Assembly: GCA_916613615.1 (NCBI GenBank)
Contig: OU744731.1
Coordinates: 55,372,289 to 55,436,288 of the forward strand
DNA length: 64,000 nucleotides
Direction: 5' to 3'
From: Steromphala cineraria
Taxonomy: Eukaryota > Mollusca > Gastropoda > Trochida > Trochidae
In this document: one piece after another, positions 11,358 through 23,347 of the stretch
Layout: the number at the start of each line of letters is the position of its first letter
Numbering within the stretch: the first letter of the stretch is position 1
Program-made: the position numbers and the translations under genes
Notes under the pieces: model-generated
What the model saw: only the letters and a program-made list of their open reading frames with translations
The model's database searches: none
Told to the model about the DNA's origin: nothing

Positions 11358-11877
11358 ATGAGGTTTATCATCTTAACTGCCCTCAGTAAGTATAACCTGT
11401 ATACATGCATAATATGAACGCTTTCTACCAAAGTGACAGAACATATTCAAATCGAGAAGGTCGAAGTATTTGTATAATGGCATTTTGATTTTCTCTTCAG
11501 TTTTCACAGCCTTGCTTGCTTTTGCCCTTGCTGGTCATGGCGGAGGTCGTGGCGGAGGTCATGGCGGAGGTCGTGGCGGAGGTCATGGAGGAGGTCGTGG
11601 TGGAGGTCATGGCGGAGGTCGTGGGGGAGGTCATGGAGGAGGTCGCGGAGGAGGTCGTGGAGGAGGTCGTGGAGGAGGTCGCGGAGGAGGTCATGGAGGA
11701 GGTCGTGGAGGAGGTCGTGGAGGAGGTCGTGGAGGAGGTCATGGCAGAGGCGGAGGTCGTGGAGGAGGTCATGGTGGGGGTGGTCGCGGCGGAGGTCATG
11801 GGAGAGGTGGAGGTCACGGAGGAGGTCGTGGAGGAGGTCATGGAGGTCACGGCGGAGGCCATGGACGTCATGGTTAA
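11358..11877 (+). CDS. Secreted Gly/His/Arg-only repeat protein, gene 3
   Basis: Exons 11358-11385 and 11501-11877, intron 115 bp, phase 1, 134 aa. The last base of exon 1 is A instead of G, so the split codon changes from Val to Ile inside the signal peptide hydrophobic core, and the donor becomes CTCA|GTAAGT; both changes are tolerable. The mature chain (114 residues) is again Gly/His/Arg only and one tetrapeptide (12 bp) longer than genes 1 and 2. H and R blocks alternate differently near the N-terminus (regular GGGH-GGGR), which points to repeat slippage or unequal exchange. AATAAA at 11917-11922. Function unknown. Confidence 0.87.
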
Positions 11878-11916
11878 ACAACAATCAATTACTCAAGTCT
11901 GCATATGCCTGATTGC

Positions 11917-11922
11917 AATAAA
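11917..11922 (+). terminator. Poly(A) signal, gene 3
   Basis: AATAAA about 40 nt after the stop codon, conserved in position. Confidence 0.65.
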
Positions 11923-13340
11923 TTGTCTGATAAAGATACATGTCTTTGTGTTTCATTTTGAATAACAGTTACAGATATATTATTTAACTCACAATTCAGA
12001 AGGAAGTTACACCTCATCGATGCCTTAAGTGTTCTCACCCTCCCAGTTTTACAAGCCTTTAGGTTGGGGTTAAACTTTGATGATACATTAGTACTGCAAT
12101 GGATTTCCATTTTCAATCGTTATATCTGTTATTCAGTTTTTTATTACATGCATATCCCATTTTTCAGACATCAACACTAAGGTATAGCTTAACTGATGAC
12201 AAATATCTGGGAAGGAATTCAATGGAAGTCAATAAAAGTTATTTGTATGTTAAGAACAACTATCGATGTGAAGTGCAATGGCAAATGATAAGTAATCACG
12301 GGTGTTTTAAATTGTTTTGTTAAGTGATTGATGATATCAAGTTTAATATGAATAGATATTTTCATACAGTTAATAATTGTGATGACTCATATGTACCTAT
12401 ATTTACGTATATATCCATCAACGGAAAAAACAAAAATAGGTCTTAAAGAATTTGAACAAAATACATTAAGTCATTTACTGCGTAGTCTAATTTTTATTTT
12501 CATAAGATATCAAAAATAAGTAATAAACTATATAAAGGACTCATTAAAGAGAAAGAGACAACCAATGGATGTATGGAAATCATTGAACATAGCCTTGGTC
12601 AGAATAAACCTAGCTTTGGTTATTTTCCTTAGTCAAATGTTTTAAAGTTGCAAACAACGTGATTCCAATATCCATCTTCTATATTCTACATTTTTTTCAG
12701 TTTCAATTTCTCAAATAATTAAGATTTCCATTCAAACCATTCATATATGACAGAGCTCAGATTAAAATAAATGATTAACCTTACTTCTTGTTTGAAGACA
12801 AATCCTTTGCAAATTCCACACCACAAAGAATTAAATACCCTGTTATGAAGGCATAAATTCATATTAAATGCAAATCAACTTGTTTCGAGAGTAACAGTTT
12901 CAAATTCAACCTCTATTCCAGATATTCAAAGTTCTGATTTATATTCAAACATGATCCATTACCATCCAAAATCCATATTCCATTTCAATGTTCCCTTTCT
13001 TCCAGCTATGAATTTAAGTTCTTATTTGTATTCTTTTTCCCCCACTTGTTCATTACAGTAGATTTAATGAAAATAACAGAAAAACTAAATTAGTATTGTG
13101 AAATGGCATATCCATAAAATACCAAAATTAACACAAATATTTAGCTTTAACATACCAAACAAGTTGCTGTACTGGCTAAACTTGCATAGACAAAAGACAA
13201 AATCATGTGTCCTTCCCCTTCAAAATATATAAATATACACTGAAAAAAAGTTGAAATACAGAAAAACGTTATACACATTTAAATTGACTAAAGATAATGA
13301 AAACCTTATGCCTAGACAACACAAACATTTCATAATTTGA

Positions 13341-14375
13341 TGGGTGGCAGGGAAATCTCTGTTTGTCGATGTGTGGATTGCTGCTTTACTAAAGTAAAGT
13401 TCAATTCAGTTTGTCATGACTCCGAAAAAAAGGGGAAAGGATGGCATCTTTAAAACAATGTTTTTTTAGTATTTTATCTTTTACCTTGTGTGATAATTAC
13501 AGTGATGGGCGTAATAAAAACCCAACAATATCTTTATGTTTAAAATATCATAACCATGACTGGATAGAAGACAAAGATCTATCATTGAGGTCAAAACGTC
13601 AAATCCTTGAAGTGATGTCAACAACAAGTTAACTTCTTCATTTTTGAATAAACATATGGTGACTATTTTTGTCGGATGCAATAGACATTAACAAAAAAGT
13701 ATTTAAACCATCATGAGTCACCATTCAACTATTTCTGCCAAAGCGTTCTGATCAAAGCAGGTTTATAAAAGGCTCTTTTAATTTATCTTTGTTGTTGACA
13801 AAGCACAAGCTCAGTGCAAGCAAGCCTCTGTTCTATTACGCCAAGATCCTAGGATTCGGCAAAAAGTTGCATCTTAAAATATCTCCCTTATTTGCAGCCA
13901 ATGAAAACAGCTTTTGGATATCCATGACTTGGGGAGTTCTTTCTATTGAAAATATTATGTCTTTATGTTTATTTTTCATTAACAGTGTGAGAGGGAAACT
14001 ATTTGAAAATCAGATATGGATACGGTTTTTCATTACATAGAAACTGTTTTGTAATTGTGTAAATTAATCTTTGTTTTATGACAGATTTTTTTTACTTATC
14101 AACCAAATAATTACTAATGAGAAATTAAAAAGCGATGTTTTGTAAAAGGAAGAGTTACCTCCCCTGGATGTTAAATTTCACGGAAATGGTCAATGTTTTA
14201 CGAATGACAAACAAGTGACCACTAACTTCGATTGCCTCCAATCAGATTTCTATCTTTCTATCCTATGTACTAGCCATAAAATAACAGAGGCTTATTCGGG
14301 TATGACTGAGTTGCCTCTGTGGGGAGAGAATAGATATTGAATGAAAGAAGGCAAGTTATTAATGGATTTCCGTAT
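13341..14375. other. Non-array spacer
   Basis: Unrelated to the array units. Open frames at 13441-13632 (+) and 13789-14040 (+) are short, lack recognisable domains and have no splice or promoter context that I can support. No gene called. Confidence 0.4.
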
Positions 14376-14783
14376 TTAATTTTGTGATGATAATACATGT
14401 ATGATAACAATATACAGAAACTTGAGATCTTGAGGCTTTAAGTCATGATGACTATGACCTCCTTCATGACCTCCATGACCTACGCCATGACCTCCATCAT
14501 TACCTTCGCCATGACCTCCTCCATGACCTACGCCATGACCTCCTCCATGACCTACGCCATGACCTCCGCCATGACCTCCTCCATGAGCTCCGCCATGACC
14601 ACCACGCCTTCCTCCATGACCTGTGCCATGGCCGGCCAAGGCAAATGCGAGAATGGTTTTAAAAACATAAAAATAATGAATCAGGGAATAAATTTCATAA
14701 CTAAAAGTAAATAAAATTTTAAATGAAATGTCAGTTTTGTACATTTAAACCAAGTGAAGTGATGTGATGGAGATAAACCTCAT
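14376..14783 (-). pseudogene. Inverted, diverged GH-rich paralogue
   Basis: On the minus strand the frame 14744-14376 contains V-F-K-T-I-L-A-F-A-L-A-G-H-G, aligning with the exon 2 start of the array gene (V-F-T-A-L-L-A-F-A-L-A-G-H-G). About 55 residues of GGGH/GVGH/GEGN repeats with His but little Arg follow. An exon 1 homologue, M-R-F-I-S-I-T-S-L, begins at 14783. Two defects are visible: the acceptor AG before exon 2 reads TG, and the usual donor after exon 1 is missing. A one-base insertion near the old stop shifts the frame and adds an unrelated 22-residue tail. Either it is a pseudogene, or it is now read from an upstream in-frame ATG through the former intron, which would give a hydrophobic leader. 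No TATA box is evident upstream. Confidence 0.6.
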
Positions 14784-16967
14784 TTTGGAAATATATGAAA
14801 TGATGTTCAAGTCATTTGGACGGAAATAAGGAAATGAGGACACGGCCAGGGGTAAAAGTTCTGTTTTGTACACCAGTGTGAATCATGTTTTTGTGTATAA
14901 TATGACTGTTTGAAATCCGGATAATCTTGTTATGGATCATATAATGAAAAATATGAATGTGGAAATATTAATATTAAAGTACCTGCTGTGAAGACGTGTC
15001 GTAATGCATGTATTTAAAATTATACAATAAATTCCTTCAGAAAAAGTGACAACAAATCTACGAAACAATTAAACAATGACAGTCCTTCATTATTTAGATT
15101 TAAATGGTAACAGCTGGATCCTTTTACAGAAAAATTAGAGTAATTGTAACATAAGGTCACCGGAATTTTACAAATCACACTGAGGTATAGATATAAATCC
15201 TTTTAGAATTAAAGACTGAAGCAGCCTATAGATCTTGGTATTTTTACTAAAACACTCTTAAACATCCATATTCAAACTGTAGTAAAATTCAGTATTTTAA
15301 AATAATTTTTACTATATTCGTTGTATTTTAAAATATTTTGCGACAAAACCAAAATTTATTTAAAAGGAGAAAGTTTACCAAATGACCAAAACGGCAGCCC
15401 TGGCATGTCGACATGAAGGCATACCAAGTGTTGCCATCTCACAATTGCGTTACCTAAATATACACATGAACGCCGTCCTTTTTTCTTTTCTATTTCTTGG
15501 AATCAGTAACATATTACCGCTCAAGTTGATACCCATCAGACACAATTGCGGTAACTGAGACATGGTATAAATCCTACACACATAATGAAGACGTCACCGA
15601 AGAAGAGTTTGTTAAATGCTAATGCACTTTTACAGAGGAAACTACTTTGGACATCGACATTTTTTTATATATTTTGTTGTTGATTAACTTTAAAGATGAT
15701 ACCACACATTATGCAAACGTTTCTTCTACAGACTGATGTATTTCTCGTCTCAATAGCTAAATTTAATCACTAATAGATTGCAAAGATGATAATGAGGCTT
15801 TAAAGCTCATACTTTTTCATCTCCAATCATTTCCTTTCTAAAGACAGGCCATAGATTTCCTTTCATAATCTTAAATAATGCCTCAATTTCATTTACAGTA
15901 CATGTAGGTATCATAAGTGAATAATTTATACCACACCAAAAGAAAAAGAAAATAAGCGCCGGGCCTCTTACATGTATAAGCGCCGGGTCCAAACCATTGA
16001 ATTAATGTTCCTTAGTAAACATTTTACTGACATTCATTGAAAATACTGTCTAACACAAACTTCTATTTTCTATGAAGGAAATAACCGCCGGGCCTCTAAT
16101 AAAAGCGCCCGGGCGCTTATTAGAGGATTTTATGTGTCTAAAACTGCGGACCGTAAGTGTGTTCACTTGCTTTTCGATCTTAGTGCAAATATCATGTAAT
16201 GTAGTTTCACTTGGACGTCAAATAAACAACCTCAGCAGATCTGATAAAGGATCAACCATTGTCTTTCTGTAAAATTATCATTCTTGAATTTGATATTGGG
16301 ATCATCAGGTCTCTAGTGCCCTGTGTCCAATTTTGACATGAGGAAATATATATATGGGGTCATATCTTAAAATCTGATTTAAATATTCCATATGGACTCT
16401 CGAAGAGAAACAGCATGATTACATTGCCTTAATGCAAAAGAACAAATATACCTTGTGTTTAAAGCTGTTTATCGCTTTTGAAGGTTTTATAGAGAAAATG
16501 AAAAAAAGTGTTTGAAATTTAGACCCCTGGTCACTCTCATGACTGTCAATACTGTTACTGGATAAATATGAAATACAAATATGTTAACATAAAATGAAAA
16601 TCAACTTATGTTATGAAATTTCGACATAATCCATTTATTTTTCGCAATGCTACGCTGTCTCAAAGTCACCGTATATTACATGATAGTTGCACTAAGATAT
16701 GAAAGTAGGTGACCAACCTTACGCAGTTGTATGGTATTGATAAACGTATTCTTACCTTAAATTTTTTATTCAACAATATGAATTATGCACAAGTGCGAAA
16801 CAAAACGGTCTTTTTTTATTTCATTGATATTATTGTTTTGCATTCTATTGTATATGATTTGTAGATGGATAAGGCGTTTAGAATCATGGATATCTTAGCA
16901 GCAAGGTCTTTCTCTATTCTGAATTACGAAAAGCACGTTTTCAAGTCTACTCAACAAAACAGCGCAC
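14784..16967. other. Non-array spacer with palindromic GC-rich motifs
   Basis: About 2.2 kb between the inverted paralogue and unit-4-derived DNA. The motif GCGCCGGGCCTC and variants occur at about 15956, 15981 and 16085. No gene supported; short frames at 15807-15992 and 16072-16272 have no domain or context. Confidence 0.4.
16093..16126. repeat. GC-centred palindrome
   Basis: Near-perfect inverted repeat: CCTCTAATAA on the left matches TTATTAGAGG on the right, around a GCGCCCGGGCGC core. It may be a small hairpin element or the end of one. Confidence 0.5.
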
Positions 16968-17280
16968 GATTATGTTATTTTAAAGCATGCAGGCTTTAGT
17001 TAAATGAATATGTGAATATGAAGAATAATTGCACATGTATAAAATTTCACAGGATAACAATCAATAAGGGACTGCACCTAATGACCTTAATAAAATATAA
17101 CAACGTTGTATATTTGTTCGATGGCGTCATCATTTCCGCTGCTCAATTTTAATTGTTATATCAGAGTGTAGCAATTGGCGACCCTAAAATTATACGAATC
17201 CCTGAACTAAACTCTATTTGCCAACATTTTTTAATATTCCATAAGGTTATAAAATGTCAAACGTCAAAATTTACGCTCAG
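16968..17280 (+). repeat. Diverged 5' fragment of array unit 4
   Basis: Matches 3680-3990 of unit 1 at clearly lower identity than units 1-3 share with each other. Unit-derived sequence resumes at about 18770 after unrelated DNA. Confidence 0.65.
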
Positions 17281-17806
17281 TCAAAATTTAACATCCAGCA
17301 AAAGAAAATCAACATAACGCCTGAAAGAAAAGGACTTAAATTGTTTCGATGTCTAGACTATGTTAGTTAGTTCAAGTTGACAGATTCTTAAGAAGGGTGT
17401 GATTTCATTTAAGAATTGAATGTCAGTTTGTGTGTTTGCACTGGAAAATGAACGATGTCAAAGCTACATTCAAACTCGTGTGAGCCCAGCGAGCTTGCGA
17501 CAAGAAATAATCCCAGTTTGGTAACAATCTGAATGTTATTGGAATTTGCCAATGTTCTGTATAATTAGAAAACACGCTATACTACGATATGCTAAATGAA
17601 GCGCACACTATGATAAAATCTCTTCGCGCAAGGACAGGAGATCAGAGTTATCTGCCTTATGCATAACGTCGCTTCACTGTCATGCTGGCCGCCATTTGCA
17701 GGGGTATCTTTGTCAAAATATGTAAACAAAAGTGGTATTTTGATTATAATAACTGCTCTATCGGCACACTTTCGTCTTTGGTGTATATACATCGTGAGTA
17801 TATGGT

Positions 17807-18280
17807 TTTATCATCCAAAACTGTGTTCCACAGGAGATATCGCTTGTGAAAGATCAAGCGATATCTCCTAGGAGATATCGCTTTGTCAGTAGATTTTAAA
17901 CAATGCCATGTAATCAGAAAATACATGAAATCACAAAGGTTTTACATCATCAGTAATGACGTCACAATGCTATGTTATCATAAACACAACAGCGTCACAA
18001 TGCTCTGACGTCATTAACATGATGACGTCATAATGCTATTACATCACTGGTTTAGGAGTTGGAGGGCTATGCAGTGTTCAAAGATGTACATTTTTCATGT
18101 TAATGTGATAAAAAATGATTTGGATGATAAATAGAATCTCACCCTCGTGTCTTCTGATATCAAATATATCAAAACTCGTTGATAAAAGTAAAATATCCTC
18201 GGCAAGCCTCGGATATTTGATACTTTTATCAACTTGTGTTGATATATTTGATATCAGAAGACACTTGGGTGAGATTCTCT
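17807..18280 (+). mobile_element. Hairpin MITE rich in TGACGTCA, copy A
   Basis: One end is TTTTATCATCCAAAACTGTG, the other an inverted repeat built on GATATCAAATATATCAA arms closing with GGGTGAGATTCTCT. The middle carries repeated TGACGTCA (about 17958, 18006, 18023), the perfect CRE palindrome, plus an internal palindrome at 17833-17885. The same architecture occurs in the opposite orientation at 22986-23347, so this is a mobile family with no coding capacity. The flanks at 17281-17806 and 18281-18770 hold no recognisable gene. Confidence 0.7.
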
Positions 18281-18769
18281 ATGTCTTTGTTACGGCGTAC
18301 AGAACCCTATATTGATCGTAATGTCAAAATTATAAAGTATCAGTAGATGCATCTCGTTCCGTTTGATCAGATCAGGGATACTAGGCCTATGACACATAAA
18401 TGCCTCTGATCAGATTTATTGTTCATCAATTGTTTAGCTTATTATTAAAAGCAAATGATACGATGAATGTTTTTACATCAAAACTTCAAAATACATTACT
18501 TGGAAAAAAATTATATGATTATTTAAAATCATTATAATTCCATTGGTAAAAATATTGAAAACATTTGATTTGGTGTTGGACGAAGAATTAAAGTAGTTCC
18601 GGTGAACGTTCACACAAGTATGAACACTTTTTTTGTGAGTTCATGGGAAATGAATCGACGAAACTTAGATTACATGACCATGCCCTAGACCAATCAACGT
18701 TCGGGAATACGTGTAAACTTCAGAGTGTGAAATTATTCACTAATAGAGTTCAAGTGTAATTTCATTGGT

Positions 18770-19736
18770 CGTAAATTGCTTTAATTATGCATCTAAACGA
18801 GCGTGATAATCATGTTTAATACTTACTGTCCAAGCTTGTTATCACCTACGGTACTAGCGTAATGAATTTTACAAAATCTGTAGAGTGAAATTTCAACCTC
18901 TGTAGAGAACCGTTCAGAACTGAACTATGATCCGGAAAATATGTTCAAATATTTTCTTTTGGCAACAAACTATCCATAATTTTTTTATTTTTATATTTTC
19001 AAGTCGCAAAGTGGTTTGACAAGACATGACTTGACTGAATGACTGAATGACAAAATGACTGAATGGGTGACTGAATGTTTATTGCCAATAGTTACGTTTT
19101 TTCTTACAAATAATACTGTTTCTGAATCAGAAAACAACACCACAATCAATTATACATGCCACATTTTGAACAATAACCTCCAAAAAAATCATTAAGTGTT
19201 CTTTCTTAATTCTATGTTGAAATGCTTTTTGGGGCAAAGGCGTTGTTATACTATATAGGAAATTATTTTTAGGTAACACCTTTTCTGTGAAACTGTGTAA
19301 TAAACAGTGAAAGAAACCGAAAGTTCTGTGTTATCAAATTTGTATTTTGTGTAATTACACAATTCCACCTATATTGTGATTTTATTTATAAAATGATTAA
19401 CAAGCAATGATCAGGGCCATTTACTTGCTTAGTGTATTAATGTACTCATTTGTATATTGTATTCTGAAACTGTTTGAAACAACCATCAACATATTGACTT
19501 TCGCTAGGAAATATTAAACAAAATGTACATATCCATCATGAAGTAAAGAAAATCTTTGATGTTATTACTTTCTCACAATGTAATATATTAACATGTCTAA
19601 TTTAGTTTCAAATTAAGTGGCTATAATGTTCTCTAATGTTTTCTAAGGAAGAAGGTATATCTTTGTAAAAGAAAATTAAGTATCATAACATATTCAAAAT
19701 GAAGGATTAAAGTGTTTTGCAGACATGAAAAGTTAA
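18770..19736 (+). repeat. Diverged upstream part of array unit 4
   Basis: Corresponds to about 4010-4880 of units 1/2 with many substitutions and short insertions. No gene seen. Confidence 0.7.
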
Positions 19737-20526
19737 TTAGGAGATAAACCTAGTGTGTTTTAGAATCAGAGACATGTTATACTGGATTGATAGCGAGTAA
19801 ATTTAAATTGAAACCGAACGCGCAACATGAGGTTTCAATTTAAAATTTCCTCGCTATCAATCCAGTATAACATGTCTCTGATTTTAAAACACACTAGGTT
19901 TATCTCCATTCTACCATGGCGATTTTAATCGTGAAATCGTATCCGCACTTCCGGCAACAAAAAAGAACTCGTCTGTGCCGGGGGTTTTGCTCCTTGGTAT
20001 TTAAAATAAAATTTAGCCGTGAGCAAAGGTAAAGCTATCATTGGGTGTCCATCAAATGGATTTCTCATTTTGTTCAACGCAGCTATTACTATCGTACCGT
20101 TTAAAACATGTGCTTCCATTATTTGTTGCCAGAATAGACTGAGATATCCCTATCAATCAAATAGATGATTTTAACAGAAACCAACTCTGACGTAAATGAC
20201 GTCACTGTATTGTTGCTGTAATCGAAGGAAGCCCGCTGCGTGTGGCGCTGATTGACCACTGAAACTTCTTATTTGGAATGAAATACTCTATCTACTTCAA
20301 ATTATTAGGTCATCCCCCGTAAACACACGCAAATAAAACATGTTAAATAACTTTTAAAAAGTTTTTATCTCAGTAAACAACATAATACCAGCTCTGAAAT
20401 TGCCAGTCGGCTGTATCAATGCGCGGTGAAGCGGCCTCAAAATCAGAGGACGTTCAATCCAAAATTGATCACGCTTGATTTTCCAGGAGAACCAATCAGA
20501 ATCTAGTATTCATCACATTTATGGTA
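19737..20526. mobile_element. 790-bp insertion with 168-bp hairpin
   Basis: Interrupts the unit between GTTAAT and ATGTTTTATTGAC, which are adjacent in units 1-3. Its left end is a long hairpin (19740-19907): GGAGATAAACCTAGTGTG pairs with CACACTAGGTTTATCTCC around a loop of about 25 bases. ATTCTACCAT at 19908 recurs inverted at 20521. The interior has a 64-codon minus-strand frame (20119-19925) with no recognisable domain. It is probably a non-autonomous DNA element or a nest of two. Confidence 0.6.
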
Positions 20527-20593
20527 GAATGTTTTATTGACAGGAATGGAGACATAATCAATGATACAGCGCCAAGAATAAGCACAAACTTTC

Positions 20594-20766
20594 TGAACCA
20601 TGGTGTCCATGACCTCCATGACCTTTGTCATGACCTCCACCTTTGCCATGTCCTCTTCCATGTCCTCACCTTTGCCATGTCCTCAGCCAACTGCAGTCTG
20701 TATTATAGTCTTAATGGTGTGAGTAATGAAGTGAAGTCTAGCCCCGCAACACCTGACTTATATAGT
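20594..20766 (-). pseudogene. Relic of a divergent GH-rich gene, unit 4 (best preserved)
   Basis: The longest version of the relic. On the minus strand: TATA (TATATAAG, about 20757-20764), a leader like the array gene's, then A-T-T-A-A-G-A-C-T (ATG lost) giving I-K-T-I-I-Q-T-A-V-G and a stop. Then, across a one-base frameshift, come G-H-G-R-G-H-G-K-G-G-G-H-D-K-G-H-G-G-H-G-H-H-G. The normal stop is changed (TTCA). Lys residues show it was a distinct paralogue, not a recent inverted copy of the array gene. Confidence 0.68.
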
Positions 20767-22107
20767 CATCTTGTCACCCAGTTGTTCTGCACGATCACTT
20801 CTGTATCAAGCTGCGAATAGAAGGATCGACATTAAGGGTCTAGTTCTGGATAGCCTGAATTTAAAATAAAGTGAATGAAAAACTTGAGTAACGCCTATTG
20901 TAATGCAGGAAGCCAACAAACTGTTAGAGGTCCCTGTCCAACATGTTCTGAATTATTATTACTGTGTTAAGAGTATCAACCTAATTTGTTAATGCTTCAT
21001 GCGAAAAATAATTAACAATAAAAAACCTTGAGGTCAATTCAAGTTCACTGACAGATAATAAAAAGGCTTAAAAAAGATTACCAGTGTTGAGAAGTTAATC
21101 CAAAGCATAGTTTTAAAAACATCTTTTCAATTTCTTTCATCACATACTATGTTAACTTCATAATTCATTATTAAATATTGGAAACTCATTCATCTTTGCA
21201 AATATACATGTACTGGCCAATTAAGCTCAAATGAAAATATCAATTAAACTCAAATGAAAATATAGATTAAAGGTTCTAATGCTGTCAATCACATTGAAAA
21301 GGATGATGATATGTTTGAAAAAATATTGATAAAAAAGTTATCTGATAAGCGAAAACGATTTTTTTTTCTGACCTTGTTCTCTTGCTTACAATATACGATG
21401 TTGGCCAAAACTAAAACTCGAACATGTGAAGTTATATTATCATGCTTGCAACGAAACCAGATATTCTGCTCTTTTCCTTACAAACAAAAGACACTGTTGA
21501 GTCTCATGCCAAATTCATCAACCAATCCTCATTAGTATCAACATTTTGGATCACACTTTCAGCTAAAGTACATTTCAAAAACGTTTTGGGGTCGAGTCCA
21601 TTGCGGGATCAGGAAACATTGCCACTAATAAACATACCAGCAGCTTACCAACTTTAAACCATAACTTTCAAAGTCAAGCACTCAGTAGTTAAGATGTTGT
21701 TTCTTTCACTACCACTACCAGATGTAAATAGGAACATCTATCTGCTTTAGGATAGCATGTGTTTAAAAGTAAAGGAATGAAACATATGTTATATTTGAAT
21801 TCAAACTATCTGTACAAGTACAAATTCTTGTATTTTTTGGGTTGAATGGCATACAGGATTCGAACCGAAATTATTTACTTTAGTTATCTACATTAACTTT
21901 AATTAAATTATTTTATATCGTAATCAATGCTGTAAATATTATTATTGTCTTCAAGACAAGCAGACAATTAATTCGTATAACTTTCTTACAAATATAATCA
22001 TTTTCGATTCAAGTTTTAAATCAAAACTTTCTGATAATAAATATAGTCATAAACTAATTTTGATGTGAAATTAAACACCAGCAAAGTTTAACATTCCAAA
22101 CACCTGA

Positions 22108-22127
22108 GGGGGGGGGGGGGGGGGGGG
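22108..22127 (+). repeat. (G)20 tract upstream of gene 4
   Basis: Twenty consecutive G about 185 bp upstream of the TATA box. Other units have CCTGCTATTGCAGGAGGGGCC-like sequence here, including a small hairpin. Confidence 0.9.
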
Positions 22128-22311
22128 CGTTATAGATTTAAAAAAGTTAATCTGTAGTTTTTGTCACAAAGAATTATCATAGGTTACATTGTTTAACTTT
22201 ACATCTAAGGCCTTTTGTCAACATACATCATATTCATAGTGTTTTTTCACGACTGAGGTTTCACCAAGGACTCCCACTGTGTTGTCAGTTCCTTGTTCCC
22301 AACCTGAGCTG

Positions 22312-22319
22312 TATATAAG
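22312..22319 (+). promoter_or_regulatory. TATA box, gene 4
   Basis: TATATAAG 44 bp before the ATG at 22363. Confidence 0.75.
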
Positions 22320-22362
22320 CAAAGGAGTGCTAGGTTCATACATCACTTCATCTCTCATCAAT

Positions 22363-22882
22363 ATGAGGTTTATCATCTTAACTGCCCTCGGTAAGTTTAA
22401 CCTGTATACATGCATAATATGAACGCTTTCTACCTAAGTGACAGAACATATTCAAATCGAGAAGGTCGAAGTATTTGTATAATGGCATTTTGATTTTCTC
22501 TTCAGTTTTCACAGCCTTGCTGGCTTTTGCCCTTGCTGGTCATGGCGGAGGTCGTGGCGGGGGTCATGGCGGAGGTCGTGGCGGAGGTCATGGAGGAGGT
22601 CGTGGTGGAGGTCATGGCGGAGGTCGTGGGGGAGGTCATGGAGGAGGTCGCGGAGGAGGTCGTGGAGGAGGTCGCGGAGGAGGTCGTGGAGGAGGCCGCG
22701 GAGGAGGTCATGGAGGAGGTCGTGGAGGAGGTCGTGGGGGAGGTCATGGCAGAGGCGGAGGTCGAGGAGGAGGTCATGGTGGGGGAGGTCGCGGCGGAGG
22801 TCATGGGAGAGGTGGAGGTCACGGAGGAGGTCGTGGAGGAGGTCATGGAGGTCACGGGGGAGGCCATGGACGTCATGGTTAA
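22363..22882 (+). CDS. Secreted Gly/His/Arg-only repeat protein, gene 4
   Basis: Exons 22363-22390 and 22506-22882, 115-bp phase-1 intron, 134 aa. Signal peptide as in gene 1; 114-residue mature chain of Gly, His and Arg only. Silent differences from genes 3 and 5 are frequent while the composition is kept, which fits selection on composition rather than exact sequence. A MITE lies 100 bp downstream, beyond the AATAAA at 22922-22927. The poly-G tract upstream and loss of the AGGTCA array make its regulation the most altered of the complete copies. Confidence 0.87.
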
Positions 22883-22921
22883 ACATCAATCACTTACTCA
22901 TGTCTGCATATGCCTGATTGC

Positions 22922-22927
22922 AATAAA
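22922..22927 (+). terminator. Poly(A) signal, gene 4
   Basis: AATAAA about 40 nt after the stop codon. Confidence 0.65.
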
Positions 22928-22985
22928 TTGTCTGATAAAGATACATGTTTTTGTGTTTCATTTTGAATAACAGTTACAGATACTT

Positions 22986-23347
22986 AGAGAATCTCATCCA
23001 AGTGTCTTCTGATATCAAATATATCAACACAAGTTGATATATTTGATTTCAGAAGACACGAGGGTGAGATTCTATTTATCGTCCAAATTATTTTTCATCA
23101 CATTAGCATGAAAAATGTAAATTTTTTAACACTACATAGCCCTCAACTCCTAAACCAGTGATGTAATAGCATTGTGACGTCATCGTGTTCATGACGTCAT
23201 AGCATTGTGACGTTGTTGTGTTTAGGACGTCATAACATTGTGACGTCATTTCTGATGATGTAAAACCTTTGTGATGTCATGTCCCTGCTGATGACAGGGC
23301 ATTGTTCACAAACGATATATCCTGTGGAACACAGTTTTGGATGATAA
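22986..23347 (-). mobile_element. Hairpin MITE rich in TGACGTCA, copy B
   Basis: Same family as 17807-18280, in reverse orientation and without the internal palindrome. It begins AGAGAATCTCA, has the GATATCAAATATATCAA hairpin and several TGACGTCA or near-matches (about 23178-23245), and ends GTGGAACACAGTTTTGG. The empty site is visible in units 3 and 5 (CAGATATATTATTTAACTC at about 11970). Confidence 0.72.

Larger units (their letters stand above)
9185..13340 (+). repeat. Array unit 3
   Basis: The first 2.7 kb match units 1 and 2 with more substitutions. From about 12030 the 3' flank follows the longer version shared with units 4-7, not units 1 and 2. Similarity to other units stops at about 13340. 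The 3' flank from 11923 to 13340 is AT-rich spacer in which I see no gene. Confidence 0.88.

Noticed and set aside
19925..20119. 64-codon minus-strand frame inside the hairpin insertion
   Set aside because: No domain, no splice or promoter context, and it sits in a mobile insertion.
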